Assembly (NCBI RefSeq): GCF_043290135.1 | Contig: NC_134707.1 | Coordinates: 68,377,906-68,441,905 of the forward strand | DNA length: 64,000 nt | Direction of reading: 5' to 3' | Source: Rhipicephalus microplus | Lineage: Eukaryota > Arthropoda > Arachnida > Ixodida > Ixodidae | Part shown: piece after piece, positions 10,814 through 19,960 of the stretch | Position numbering within the stretch: position 1 is the stretch's first letter | How the letters are laid out: every line of letters begins with the position of its first letter | Position numbers and translations under genes: made by a program | The notes under the pieces: generated by a model | Database searches by the model: none | What the model saw: the letters and a program-made list of their open reading frames with translations, nothing else | Told to the model about the DNA's origin: nothing

Positions 10814-11503
10814 TCACGCTTCGTTAGAGTCCTTTTTTGTGCCGAATTCTTGCATGACGCGCATAGCCTAGTGCTGAAGCTGTGTGGTGTAGCCCTAGTA
10901 CATCCAGCGCTGTGTGGCGTCCGCCGCTATCTCTTTGCGGTATTTGGCGGCGTCGTAGATGGTCATGGGGTTGTTTCGGCTTGGTAAAGGCGCTACCGCC
11001 ACGATCGGGCTTGAGCAGCATATAGAGCGAGTAGTAAGTTTCCAGGTAAAGTTGCTTCCGGGGCAAGTCCTTAATGCACACAATGCCGCGTGACGGATAG
11101 TACATGCGTTTGTCATCTAGGTCACGAAAGTAAGACGGACTTTCTAAGCAGCGGCTAAGGTTGTGGGAAGTTGCATCTTTGGAGTAGATTCACACGTTGC
11201 ACCTGGGGTTTTCCTCAGCTATCGAACTCTCCAAGACGCACCTGGTGGATGAATCTGCTCCGAAGCGCCGTAGATCGCGTGAAAAGCGGCAGGTTCTTAG
11301 GTGTGTGCTAAAAACTCATTCAACTTGTGGTTGGCGTTGAAGTCGAGGGGCCATTGGAAGGCCAATTCGTTGTTTGTTTCGATATCGATGCGGGAGGATT
11401 TCTGAGGCCGGTCTAAATAGAAGTCCAGACCTGCTGTAATGTCGAAGTGAGAGGGGTCGAGAAGCCGTTCGTTAGCGAAGGTGCTGAACCCTGGTGCGTG
11501 ATC
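10814..11503 (-). pseudogene. Unrecognised decayed ORF cassette inside the BEL/Pao element
   Basis: Downstream of the Gag zinc-knuckle region the minus strand holds consecutive coding-like pieces in changing frames. One piece spans 11503-11297 (69 codons without stop, containing DITAGLDFYLD). Another lies between about 11189 and 10970 (containing IVCIKDLPRKQLYLE), and a third runs from about 10970 to a final stop at 10814-10816, with two further in-frame stops. The amino-acid texture (aromatic and charged, not low-complexity) looks like a real protein that has decayed. It does not match the BEL protease or reverse transcriptase as I know them. Alternatives are a captured host gene, an endogenous RNA-virus gene, or a divergent pol region. 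I do not assign a function. Confidence 0.4.
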
Positions 11504-11579
11504 TAGCCGTATCTAGGCGTCGTTGGTATGCTGTGAGGAGTTCGTTACGTTCGTGGTGTCGCGCAGCGAAGTTAAGTGT

Positions 11580-12855
11580 CATCCCGCACATCGGTGGCAA
11601 TGCAGAGTTCTGGCGGTGCGGCAGTCATTGGGGCATCAAAAGCACCGCTTCTCTGCGTGAAGCCTCTTCCGGATCTCTTTCAGAGAAAGACGTTCGGAGC
11701 AATCCTGTACAGTGTGTTTTGGAGAGCTGCGCGGTACGCAGGGGTGCGAATACGGTGATTGAAGTTCTGCTGATAAAGCTGCAGCAGAGGGCAAGGGTGG
11801 CGACGGATCAGCAAGTCTCACAGCAGATGCCTCTGGCTTGTAGATGATATCGCTTCCTGAAGACCGCTTTCTTCCCGTATCTCTACTTGCACTTTAATGA
11901 CGCTCAGGAGGTATTTCACTTGTGACGGGGCTTTCTGGGATGCTTTGGCGTTCTCAGTTAGCTTGGCTTCATTTTGCCGTTGGCCATAGAGGACACTAAG
12001 GTCCGAAGGTAACGCCTTTAAGAAAACACGCCGCAGCACCATGGCATACTCGCCTAGAGATGCTCCGAGATCTTCCAGAGCATTAAGGCGAAATGTGCCT
12101 TTATCATGGAGATTTTTTAACAGACTCACGTCTGCAGAACTTCGTACTAGTGCGACTGACAGCAAACTGTCGGGATGGTCACCATCTAGCATGTCACCAC
12201 GAACGAAGTGGTCCAACAAGATCTGAAAGGCGACACCATGGTTCGCTTCGGCCAGGCGAATACCTTGAATGGCTGCCTTCGCTGCCCCAGTTACATATGT
12301 CAATCACTATTGGAACTTGCCCATTTTCGGGATCGAGTCACTGTTGTGAATACTGGCTTAAAACTGGTCCGAAAATCCTTGCCAGTCATGTCGTTCCCCT
12401 GGAAAACTCGGGATGTGCAGCTTGGGCAGTGCGAGGCGAGACGGCGTCGTCGGAGTCGGAAGGCCGGGCGAAGGCAGGGTCGTGGCCGGCTGCGATGTGC
12501 CTGCGAGGGGTTCACTGATTGGAGTGGTTGTGACGTCGACGTATGCGGCTGCAGTTGGCGAATGCGGCTGGGTTGCGCGTCAAACCCTTTCTTTAGCGCA
12601 GATGACCTGGTCTCTGTATTCGCTGGCGGTGGTCCAATCTGCCTCGAGGTCCACACCTTGTAGCGCAGCTTGAATTGTCTTGTCGAAGGCGAAGGTGATC
12701 AGGTGGGCGTGTTTGGCCACAATGAGGTCGATGAGCTCCTGGAGCCTGTGAGCAGGGGTCATCGAGTCTGCCAGTAGGGTGTCGAGAGTCGATAATGCCT
12801 TGGTGATGGCTGTCCGGTAAAAGCCACGCTGTATACTCGGAGTTAGTTCATTGTC
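11580..12855 (-). pseudogene. gag: BEL/Pao Gag polyprotein remnant
   Basis: Read on the minus strand, the N-terminal region (about 12855-12580) resembles BEL Gag starts and ends near ASEYRDQVICAKERV. A middle piece carries DMTGKDFRTSFKP. The long frame 12303-11818 carries YVTGAAKAAIQGIRLAEAN, then FQILLDHFVRGDML and LKALPSDLSVLYG, the pattern of the DUF1759 Gag domain. The last piece (11821-11636) contains SLKEIRKRLHAEKRCF with nearby Cys/His, the start of the BEL zinc-knuckle region. Gag would form the particle and bind RNA. The pieces lie in three frames and are separated by stops, so the protein cannot be made. Confidence 0.7.
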
Positions 12856-12882
12856 GAAAGTCTAGGGCCAGACGACCGGGTA

Positions 12883-12895
12883 GGCTTCGGCACCA
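12883..12895 (-). other. BEL/Pao primer-binding site
   Basis: The minus strand reads TGGTGCCGAAGCC, eight bases inside the 5' LTR. This is the typical sequence and position for tRNA priming of reverse transcription in BEL/Pao elements. Confidence 0.65.
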
Positions 12896-12903
12896 GAACG
12901 AAT

Positions 12904-13018
12904 TGTGAGAAAAAAAGAAGGAGACCCTGACCCAATCGTCTGGCTGCATCGAAGCGAGCCAGCGCCCCATGGCTCGTGCTGGTGCCCAACGCCCCTTGTT
13001 TTTCCTTTATTTGCAACA
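12904..13018 (-). repeat. BEL/Pao 5' LTR
   Basis: In element sense it begins TGTTGC and ends TCTCACA, with TG...CA ends. It is the partner of 10075-10200. A short A-rich run and small gaps distinguish the two. Confidence 0.7.
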
Positions 13019-13054
13019 TCTGTTATCAAAATGGCCAAAAGAGCTAAATGTTGT

Positions 13055-13115
13055 AGGCGGCTAGATAGATAGATAGATAAATAGATACATAGATAGATAG
13101 CTCAAAGTCACCGAA
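13055..13115 (-). repeat. Fragment of the TCTA-bearing interspersed repeat
   Basis: GTAGGCGGC, then a run of TAGA units (about ten, imperfect), then GCTCAAAGTCACCGAAGTTC is the reverse complement of the flanks and core of the block at 41035-41300. The microsatellite is much shorter here. Confidence 0.7.
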
Positions 13116-13151
13116 GTTCACTAAAAAATGTTTCATATTGATACAAATAAA

Positions 13152-13425
13152 TATAGCACCTGGTACCATATAAACTCTTTATTTAGGGCGAACTTGTGCC
13201 CGAAAACTCAAAACTAATAATGGTCAGCCAAAATGGCTCTTGCTCGCTGACTCCAATTTCGTCGGTCTCTTCCTCTGCCTCTCAAGTCTCGTGCCGGTCC
13301 CGTGGCGTAGCATCATGGCGCGTGCAGGGCGGCATTCCATGGCGCGGCTTTCTTGCTATAGTTGTGTGGCGGCTTTCACGAACGCGAATTGTGGCACGCG
13401 TCTTCTGCGATGGTCGAGCTGTGGC
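13152..13425 (-). repeat. Gypsy 3' LTR
   Basis: It is a direct repeat of 18508-18781, the same length with only substitutions. In element sense the end reads AATAAAGAGTTTATAT, giving a polyadenylation signal beside an AT-rich TATA-like stretch. Confidence 0.9.
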
Positions 13426-13532
13426 ATTAGTCCCCCTCCTAGCACGCATTGGCACGATGCGTAGAGCCGGCTGACAGTTTCTAAACACTAGGACTTGTCC
13501 TTGTGTTAGACGACGTGAGTCAGTTCACTTGT

Positions 13533-14560
13533 TCAGTTCCTGTCATAGTACGGTTTCATCCGTACGACATGTACATCTTCCGGGAGATTCCTGCGTCGTG
13601 TTGTGCATACTTGACCTTCAGGGATCACTTCGTAGTTTAATGGGCCAAGCTGACGAAGAATCCTGTAAGGGCCGAAATAGCGCCGCATTAGCTTTTCTGA
13701 TAGGCCACGTGCACGTACAGGCGTCCATACCCACACTTGGTCTCCAGGGGAGTACTGAACGTTCCTTCGTCTTAGATTGTAACGGTGCTCGTCAACGTCC
13801 TGCTGTTGAATCATGCGGTTCCGTGCTAGTTTTCGCGCCTCTTCTGCCCTTTCTACCTATTCGCTTATGTCAGGGTCCTCTTCATTCGTGCTGTTGACAG
13901 GCAGCATCGCGTCTAATGTCGTTATTACTGTCCGACCAAAAACAAGTTGAAATGGCGTGAAGTGATTTGTCTCTTGTACTGCGGTATTGTATGCAAATGT
14001 AGCATACAGTAATATGGTGTCCCAAGTCCGATGCTCGACGTCCACATACATTGCGATCATGTCAGCAAGTGTCCTGTTCAGCCTTTCAGTTAACCCGTTA
14101 GTTTGCGGATGGTACGCGGTAGTTCTGTGGTCGGTGTGCGTTAGTTTTATGACGGACTGTACTAGCCTGGACTGAACGCAGTTCCTTTGTCAGTTATAAG
14201 GACTTTAGGTGCGCCATGTCGCAGATCTATCTGGGTCACAAAAAACTGAGCCACTTCATTTGCCGTTCCTTTTGTGAGAGATGACGTCTCGGCATACCGG
14301 GTCATGTAGTCAGTTGCTACAACTATCCAGCGCTTCCCAAACGATGATATAGGAAATCGTCCTAGCAAATCCATTTTGACCTGCTCAAACAAGACTTTCG
14401 GTGGCTCTATCGGTTTCAAAAGACCTGCTGGCTTTTGGGGTGGTACTTTGCGTCTTTGGCATTTTCGGCATGATCTTACATAATGCTGTACTGAATGCAT
14501 CAATTTTGGCCAGTAATACCTCTGGCGGATTCTTGCCAAATTCCTACTAATGCCCAAGTG
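13533..14560 (-). pseudogene. pol: Gypsy integrase remnant
   Basis: The minus-strand piece 14557-14162 starts with RIRQRYYWPKL and C-RKC-QRRK (the HHCC zinc-binding region), then VKMDLLGRFP with the first catalytic Asp and APKVLITDKGTAF with the second. The region carrying the catalytic Glu is broken between 14162 and 14060. The next piece (14060-13857) has MYVDVEHRTWDTILLY, and 13814-13533 has YSPGDQVWVWTPVRARGLSEK and VHVVRMKPY, the C-terminal DNA-binding part. Integrase would insert the element cDNA into chromosomes. Three pieces in different frames mean it is inactive. Confidence 0.85.
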
Positions 14561-14619
14561 ACCTGCCGATGGGTCATCATGACACGCTTCTAAAATTTTC
14601 GCTCGCAGTGATGATAGTA

Positions 14620-15598
14620 TCAGCAGTTGGAACGTTTCACCGGTGTGCTGAAAGTTTCTCTTGTAGAGAACGTTGTTGCGGAGGACGTAGAAACGTAGTC
14701 CACGGACGAAAACTTGCGTACTTCGACTTGCTGCCCCTCTATGTATTGAATGAGCAGTAGTAATTCTGGGTCTATTCGCTGATCATGAGCCATCTCCGAC
14801 ACATTCACAGCTCCAACAAATGCGGAGTCTTGTTCATGCTCAGGAGACAAGGTCTCGACTGGTGCTCGTGACAAGCAATCCACGTCATTGTGCTTGTGGC
14901 CAGACTTGTAGACTACGGGGATGTCATTATCTTGTAGACGCAGGCTCCATCTAGCAAGTGTTCCGGAAGGATCCTTGAGGTTCGCAAGCCAGCACAATGA
15001 ATGGTGGTCACTGATGGCTCGGAATAGTCTACCGTATAGATATGAACGGAACTTACTGATGGCCCATATAACTGCGAGTCATTCCTTTTCCGTAGCTGAA
15101 TAATTATATTCAGCTTTCGGCAGAATGCGGCTTGCATAAGCAATAACTTTTTCTTCCCCGTTCTGCCACTGCACAAGAATAGCACCGAGGCCAACGTTGC
15201 TGGCGTCCGTAAGAATGTCTGTTTTGGCATCTTCATCAAAAAGCGAGTATGGGAGGTGACTGCCAATGCCGTCGTAACTCCGAGAAGGCGTCTTCTTGCT
15301 CTTGGTGCCAGATGAATGGCACACCTTCCTTCGTAAGCCGTGTCAGTGGTTCCGCAACTTTGGAGAAGTTTTCAACGAAGCGCCTATAGTATGCACAAAG
15401 CCCCAGGAAACGTCGAATAGCCTTTTTGTCTCTTGGCCTTGGGAAATTTTCTACCGCAGTAATCTTATCTGGGTCTGGGCGGACACCGTGAGAGCTGACA
15501 ATGTGCCCGAGGAACCGAAGCTCACGGAATCCAAAGTGGCACTTTTCGGGTTTGATCGTAAGTGCAGCCGTGCGAATCGCGTTCAGTACCATTCTCAA
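14620..15598 (-). pseudogene. pol: Gypsy reverse transcriptase connection and RNase H remnant
   Basis: The piece 15598-15236 carries KPEKCHFGFRELRFLGH and RRFLGLCAYYRRFVENF, the conserved end of the Gypsy reverse transcriptase and the thumb. The next piece (15324-15079) carries the RNase H start [16 protein letters not shown] and ends [18 protein letters not shown], including the catalytic Asp and Glu. The frame shifts again to 14997-14620, where SLRLQDNDIPVVYKSG and DVDCLSRAP close RNase H. RNase H removes the RNA template strand during cDNA synthesis. At least two frameshifts separate these pieces. Confidence 0.85.
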
Positions 15599-16561
15599 TC
15601 TCTGTACGTGCTGCTCGAACGTAGTGGAAAAAGTTACTACGTCATTAAGATAGACAAGGCATGACTTTCATTTGAGGCCGGAAAGCACAGTGTTCATCAT
15701 CCGCTGGAAGGTAGCGGGAGCAGAACGCAAACCAAATAGGAGTACTTTGAACTCGTAGAGTCCGTCGGGTGTCACAAACGCCGTCTTCTCCTGATCTCGT
15801 TCGTCGACTTCTATTTGCCAGTACTCGCTCTTCAGGTGCAACGATGAAAGAAAGTGAGCATTGCGCAGTTTATCCAACGTGTCGTCGACTCGTGGGAGTG
15901 GGTACACGTCTCGCTTCGTGTCGAGGTTGAGGTTTCTGTAATCAACATAGAACCACATGGTGTTGTCTTTCTTCTTCACCAGTACTACCGGCGATGCCCA
16001 TGGGCTTTTGGAGGGCTGTATGACATCATCGTCGAGCATCTCCTGTACTTGCTTCTTTATCGCATCCCTTTCTTTCGGAGCTACTCGGTATGGATGCGGA
16101 CATACTGTTCTAACATGCCCTTCGATTACAATGCAGTGCTTTGCTACAGGAGTACGTCCGACTTTCGATGAAGAGGAAAAACACTCTGCGAATTTCTTTA
16201 TCAACTCCGCAATCTGGTCTTTCTGCAGAGATGAAAGCTCTCGGTCAATATCTATTTTCTCGAGGACACCGTCCACTGTTGAGGGCGTTGTGGGTACTTT
16301 TTCCATGGTGCAAACATCTGAGACTTGTACGTAGTCATGAAGTGATGCTATGGCTGCTCCTTTCGCCACATGCTGTACCTCGTTGGTAAAGTTAGTCAAT
16401 AGCAGATCAGTATACCCGTTCCGCAGGTCGACTAGACTTCTCGCCACGCGTATCCCCTTTGTGAGTAGCAGCTCGATATTTTCATCAGCTAGTCTGGCAT
16501 ATTCACAAAAAACGTCGATTTTCACAGAAACCACCACGCTGCTACATTGCGGCACTGTCAC
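15599..16561 (-). pseudogene. pol: Gypsy reverse transcriptase core, with stop and active-site change
   Basis: A 297-codon frame (16561-15668) carries YRVAPKERDAIKKQVQEMLD, SPWASPVVLVKKKD, FYVDYRNLNLDT and FGLRSAPATFQRMMN, which are reverse transcriptase motifs in correct order. It ends at a stop codon (TGA, 15668-15670) just before the catalytic box. Across that stop the box reads CLVYLND, so the YxDD motif has Asn (codon 15644-15646) in place of the first Asp. Either lesion would abolish cDNA synthesis. The N-terminal 80 residues may belong to the protease-RT linker. Confidence 0.9.
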
Positions 16562-17022
16562 ACTTCATCCACAATACGAAGAGACGAAACCATTGGTTGC
16601 TCCGCATGACACATGGCAACAGCGTTCTCTGTAGAGAAAGAAACCTGGGAATTCTGCAAGTCGATGATGGCACTGTTTGCTTGCAGGAACTCCATGCCCA
16701 GAATTGCCTCACGGGAACATTCGGGGAGAACAATAAAACTGTAGACGTACACATGACCTCTTATTCCCACTCTCGCTGTGCACAATCCTACGGGGCCGAC
16801 TAAGTGCCCTCCGGCGGTGCGCATCTGCGGTCCGGTCCAATGAGTGAGCACTTTCTTCAGCTTCTTTTCGTGCATGCTACTTATTACTGAGTAGTCTCCA
16901 CCTGTGTCTATTAACGCTATGGTTTCGACGTCATCGATTGTGACTTGTAGATCGGATGTCACGTCCTCATTACTGTTCTTGTCCGTCATTGTGTCTGTGT
17001 CGTCGTCTGATCCGGTTAACAA
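16558..17022 (-). pseudogene. pol: Gypsy aspartic protease remnant
   Basis: The frame contains IALIDTGGDYSVIS, the DTG active-site triad of retropepsins, and a downstream ILGMEFLQANSAIIDL that fits the conserved ILG-x-D/E-F-L motif. It would cleave Gag and Pol precursors as a dimer. It overlaps the reverse transcriptase frame by a few bases and no start codon can be fixed because it is normally made as part of a polyprotein. Confidence 0.85.
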
Positions 17023-17234
17023 TGGAGGGTTTTCAGTTTTCCGAAAATCAGCGGCCCTGCCTCCACAGGTCGCTGGTTCTAGTTTTCCCGTCGCGGGCTT
17101 GATGAACGACGCCTCGGGAAAGTAGATGATGGGTGTGGACTCGGCGACCTATTGCGCATCGGAGCCATTGACCCCGATTCATGTCGCTGAGTGTTTGGAG
17201 AGGCATAGCGCGAAGATAAAAATTCTTCGATTTC

Positions 17235-18200
17235 TTAAGGACGCTCACCGTTACGAGGGCAGGGTGCATTCACTGGGAAGCCCCGTAGCCTGACCCGACG
17301 GTAGTGGCATGTCCGATAAAGATGACCTGCCTCCCCGCAGTGCCTCCTCGCAGAGGGGCCGCCGGTCTGCAGTGCGCCATACATCACTTTTGCGGTGTCT
17401 CGCTTCTGGCATCGGCGGTGGCGTACTGCGAGGAAAGGTCGGTGGCATAACGGGAGCTTGTGCAAAGTTCGGGCGTCTGATGTCTTGCCTTACGACTTGC
17501 GCGTACGACAGCTGTGGCTGAGGTTCCGGTTGCGTGTGGTGGGGCACCTGAGGCTGTGGTTGAATAATTGCTTGCCGCACTTGTTCACGTACAACGTCCG
17601 CGATTGAGGGCATCGCTGGAGGACTTTGGAGAAGTTGCAGTTACTGGAGCTCATCCTTAACGATAGTCCTCACCATTTTCCGGAGGACGTCAACGTTGGT
17701 GGGAAGGGCTGTTGACTCCGCCCAGACTGAAGACACGCTGAAGTCTCTGTTGTGCAGTCGTGCACGTTGTTGTAGTGTCCTTTCCATGGTCGTTGCCTTG
17801 GACCGGAACTCCGCCATTGTTCGTGGTGGATTAGGCACCAGGCCTGCGAAAATTTCTTCTTTTACTCCGCGCATTAGGTGCCGCAACTTCTTCTCTTCGG
17901 CCATGTTTTGACCGGCTCGGCGGAAAAGCCACGACATGTCTTCTATGTACATGGCCATGCTCTCGTTATTCCGTTGGTTCCACGTCTGAAGAGCAGCCTC
18001 TGCCTTCTCTTTGCGGTCCGAGTTCTGATAGGTTGCGATTAGCTCTCGTCGGAAGTCATGCCACGACAGCAAGGACGCTTCGTGGTTCTCAAACCACGTA
18101 CGTGCTGAATATTGCAGGGCGACGTAAACGTAACGAAGTTTTCGGGCTTCGTCCCAACTATTCAAACGTTCAATGCGCTCGAAGCCTTCAAGTCAGTCCT
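17235..18200 (-). pseudogene. gag: Gypsy Gag remnant
   Basis: The minus-strand frame 18165-17641 carries RTWFENHEASLLSWHDFRRE and an RKEKAEAALQTWNQRNNES stretch, then YIEDMSWLFRRAG and MRGVKEEIFAGL, the retrotransposon-Gag capsid-like domain. A Pro/Gln-rich linker follows (17613-17470). A CCHC knuckle is recognisable in a shifted frame near 17340 as HCGEAGHLYRTC, with the first Cys apparently lost. Gag would build the particle. Stops and at least one frameshift break it. Confidence 0.85.
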
Positions 18201-18507
18201 CGGCGTCTTGAAAGGTCTCACCGTGGAAGACCTAAGGTGTACGTGGCGAATCCACAATGAGGTGAGATGGAGATGGCATCGACTGGGTGGCCATCGCAGT
18301 GACGCTTGTGCTTGAGGTCTCGACAGGTCTTGATGGTTCAATTAGGGGGCCGAACTCAGGCTGCTCCCCACGTAGTCGGCGACTCGTGCGTTGGTGCACA
18401 GGTGTTATTTCTGCTGGCTCCAATCTTCTGGGATCTGGGCTTCTCTCCCTTGCCTGTGGGGGGCTTGGAATCACAACCAGCTCGTCCACCAGATTGTTAC
18501 GAATAAC

Positions 18508-18781
18508 TATAGCACCTGGTACTATATAAACTCTTTATTTAGGGCGAACTTGTGCCCGCAAACTCAAAACTCATAATGATCAGCCAAAATGCCTCTTGCT
18601 CGCTGACTCCAACTTCGTTGGTTTCTTCCTCTGCCTCTCGAGTGTCGTGCCGGTCCCGTGGCGTAGCATCGTGGTGCGTGACGGATGGCGTTCCATGGCG
18701 CGACTTTCTTGCGATAGTTGTGTGGCGGCTTTTACGAACGTGAATTGTGGCACGCGTTTTCTGCGATGGTCGAGCTGTGGC
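18508..18781 (-). repeat. Gypsy 5' LTR
   Basis: It is the partner of 13152-13425. Its inner side is followed in element sense by GTTATTCGTAACAATCTGG, where the primer-binding site should be. I cannot assign the primer tRNA. Confidence 0.9.
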
Positions 18782-19169
18782 TATATTAAAAAATTTATTG
18801 CCGCACGTAAATTTGTATATGGAAACATACCTCGCATTTATTGACCAGTCTCATTATTGTATTGAGTTCCACGAACACAACCTAAAGCACAAAACAAGAT
18901 ATCATTCAATCATGTTTGAGGCAAGTAACATATCTCTATACGCATTTATATTTCCTTTGCGACAAGGTTTCCTTCAGTCCATTTCTCCTAAACGCAACAT
19001 GTCTCCTAAAGTGCCAGAGACCACTAAGTACCGAAGCGTATTTAAACTACCGTGGGAGCTTACGTTTGTTTTGTCGTCAGCCGCAGTTGTAGCAATCACC
19101 AACCCATTCCCGCTTCCTAAAGCCCTTCCCAAAACAATGACACCGAGGCTTTATTAGATGTGAAACAGC
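18782..19169. other. No gene recognised
   Basis: AT-rich flank of the Gypsy element, with unsupported frames only. Confidence 0.35.
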
Positions 19170-19960
19170 TCTTTGAACAGCCAGTGTGTTGCTGTTCCTC
19201 CGTTCGCCTCGCTTCCTTCGCTGCTGAAGTTGGAACGGTGCCAAGTTGCTCACGCCCTCCTTATAGTGCGTGGTGACGTCTCTCTCTCGTGCATGCTGTG
19301 CGCTCGCTGCGTGTCATATCTCTCTCACTTCGCCCTTTCCACCGCTCGCAAGGCTCTAGCCCACTCCTCACGTCGGCGTCATCTCACCCGCGCTATCACT
19401 CTCCATCTGTTGGCGAGACGAGCTTCACGCGCTGCGCTTGACTCGAGAATCTCGAGGCGCCGACAAAATGGACAGCGCGCCGCTGCATGCCTCGCGATGG
19501 CCAAGACGGGTGGGCGTCCGCGGCATGCTTCCGCTAGTGTGCGCGTACCTTTCGCGGCTGTCTTCGGCGTTGTGAGGGTTAGCGAAGCCGATCACGTTCG
19601 CAAATGGCGACGTCAACAACGACAAGGTGTGAGCTCAGAAGCCGAACGGGAGCGTCGGCAGTAGAAGACCGGTGACACCGACGGGGTGCCAACCGAGAAA
19701 ACTGATCGCGTTCGGGAATACGGATGGCGCTTGGTAACACCGTTGAAATGCGAGCCAAGGAAGCCGAGCAGAAGCTTCTTCAACGCGCCCGGCCTCCCGT
19801 GTCTTTGCGTTCAAACAAACGTTTACTCGAGTAAACGCTACACCGAGTGTCGCTTCAAAGCATTCTTCCAGCACCAACGTCAACGCCCGTTTCAACCAAG
19901 TAGACGTCATACTCACTGCTACTGCTCCGCATTCCATCAGTTTCCTTCAGGGAAATAGTC
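19170..19960 (+). pseudogene. GC-rich block, possible relic of a charged-repeat tick ORF family
   Basis: The block stands out from AT-rich neighbours by its base composition. In one plus frame near 19740 it reads VEMRAKEAEQKLLQRA, and elsewhere KWRRQQRQ and SEAERERRQ, which recall the Arg/Glu/Ala/Lys-rich repeats of a lineage-expanded tick protein family. Stops break every frame. The 163-codon frame at 19173-19664 is not itself a convincing protein. It could equally be promoter-like GC-rich DNA. Weak call. Confidence 0.2.

Larger units (their letters stand above)
10075..13018 (-). mobile_element. BEL/Pao LTR retrotransposon, short defective copy
   Basis: Short direct terminal repeats (10075-10200 and 12904-13018) bracket a minus-strand internal region. 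Just inside the right repeat the minus strand reads TGGTGCCGAAGCC, a primer-binding site of the type used by BEL/Pao elements. Just inside the left repeat it reads CCACGGGAGTG, a polypurine-rich tract directly before TGTTGC, as in BEL elements. The Gag carries the DUF1759-type region. The copy is about 2.9 kb, whereas autonomous BEL elements are much longer. No protease, reverse transcriptase or integrase is readable. A different, unrecognised decayed coding cassette occupies 10814-11503. Confidence 0.75.
13152..18781 (-). mobile_element. Ty3/Gypsy LTR retrotransposon, full length but inactive
   Basis: Two 274-bp direct LTRs (13152-13425 and 18508-18781) flank a minus-strand gag - protease - reverse transcriptase - RNase H - integrase order, which is the Ty3/Gypsy arrangement. 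Total length is about 5.6 kb, normal for the group. The LTRs differ at about 22 positions counted by eye (about 92% identical). The coding region has many stops and frameshifts and a substituted reverse transcriptase active-site residue. There is no envelope-like ORF. Target-site duplication: TATA lies on both outer sides if the LTR starts at GCACC, but TATA also occurs at the inner edge, so the exact end is ambiguous. Confidence 0.9.

Noticed and set aside
13000..13135. CRISPR-like short repeats (TAGA units)
   Set aside because: They are a simple microsatellite without spacers, in eukaryotic DNA. No CRISPR array exists anywhere in the window.
19173..19664. 163-codon plus-strand frame as a host gene
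   Set aside because: It has no domain, an unlikely composition and better-looking protein fragments in other frames; kept only as a weak relic call.
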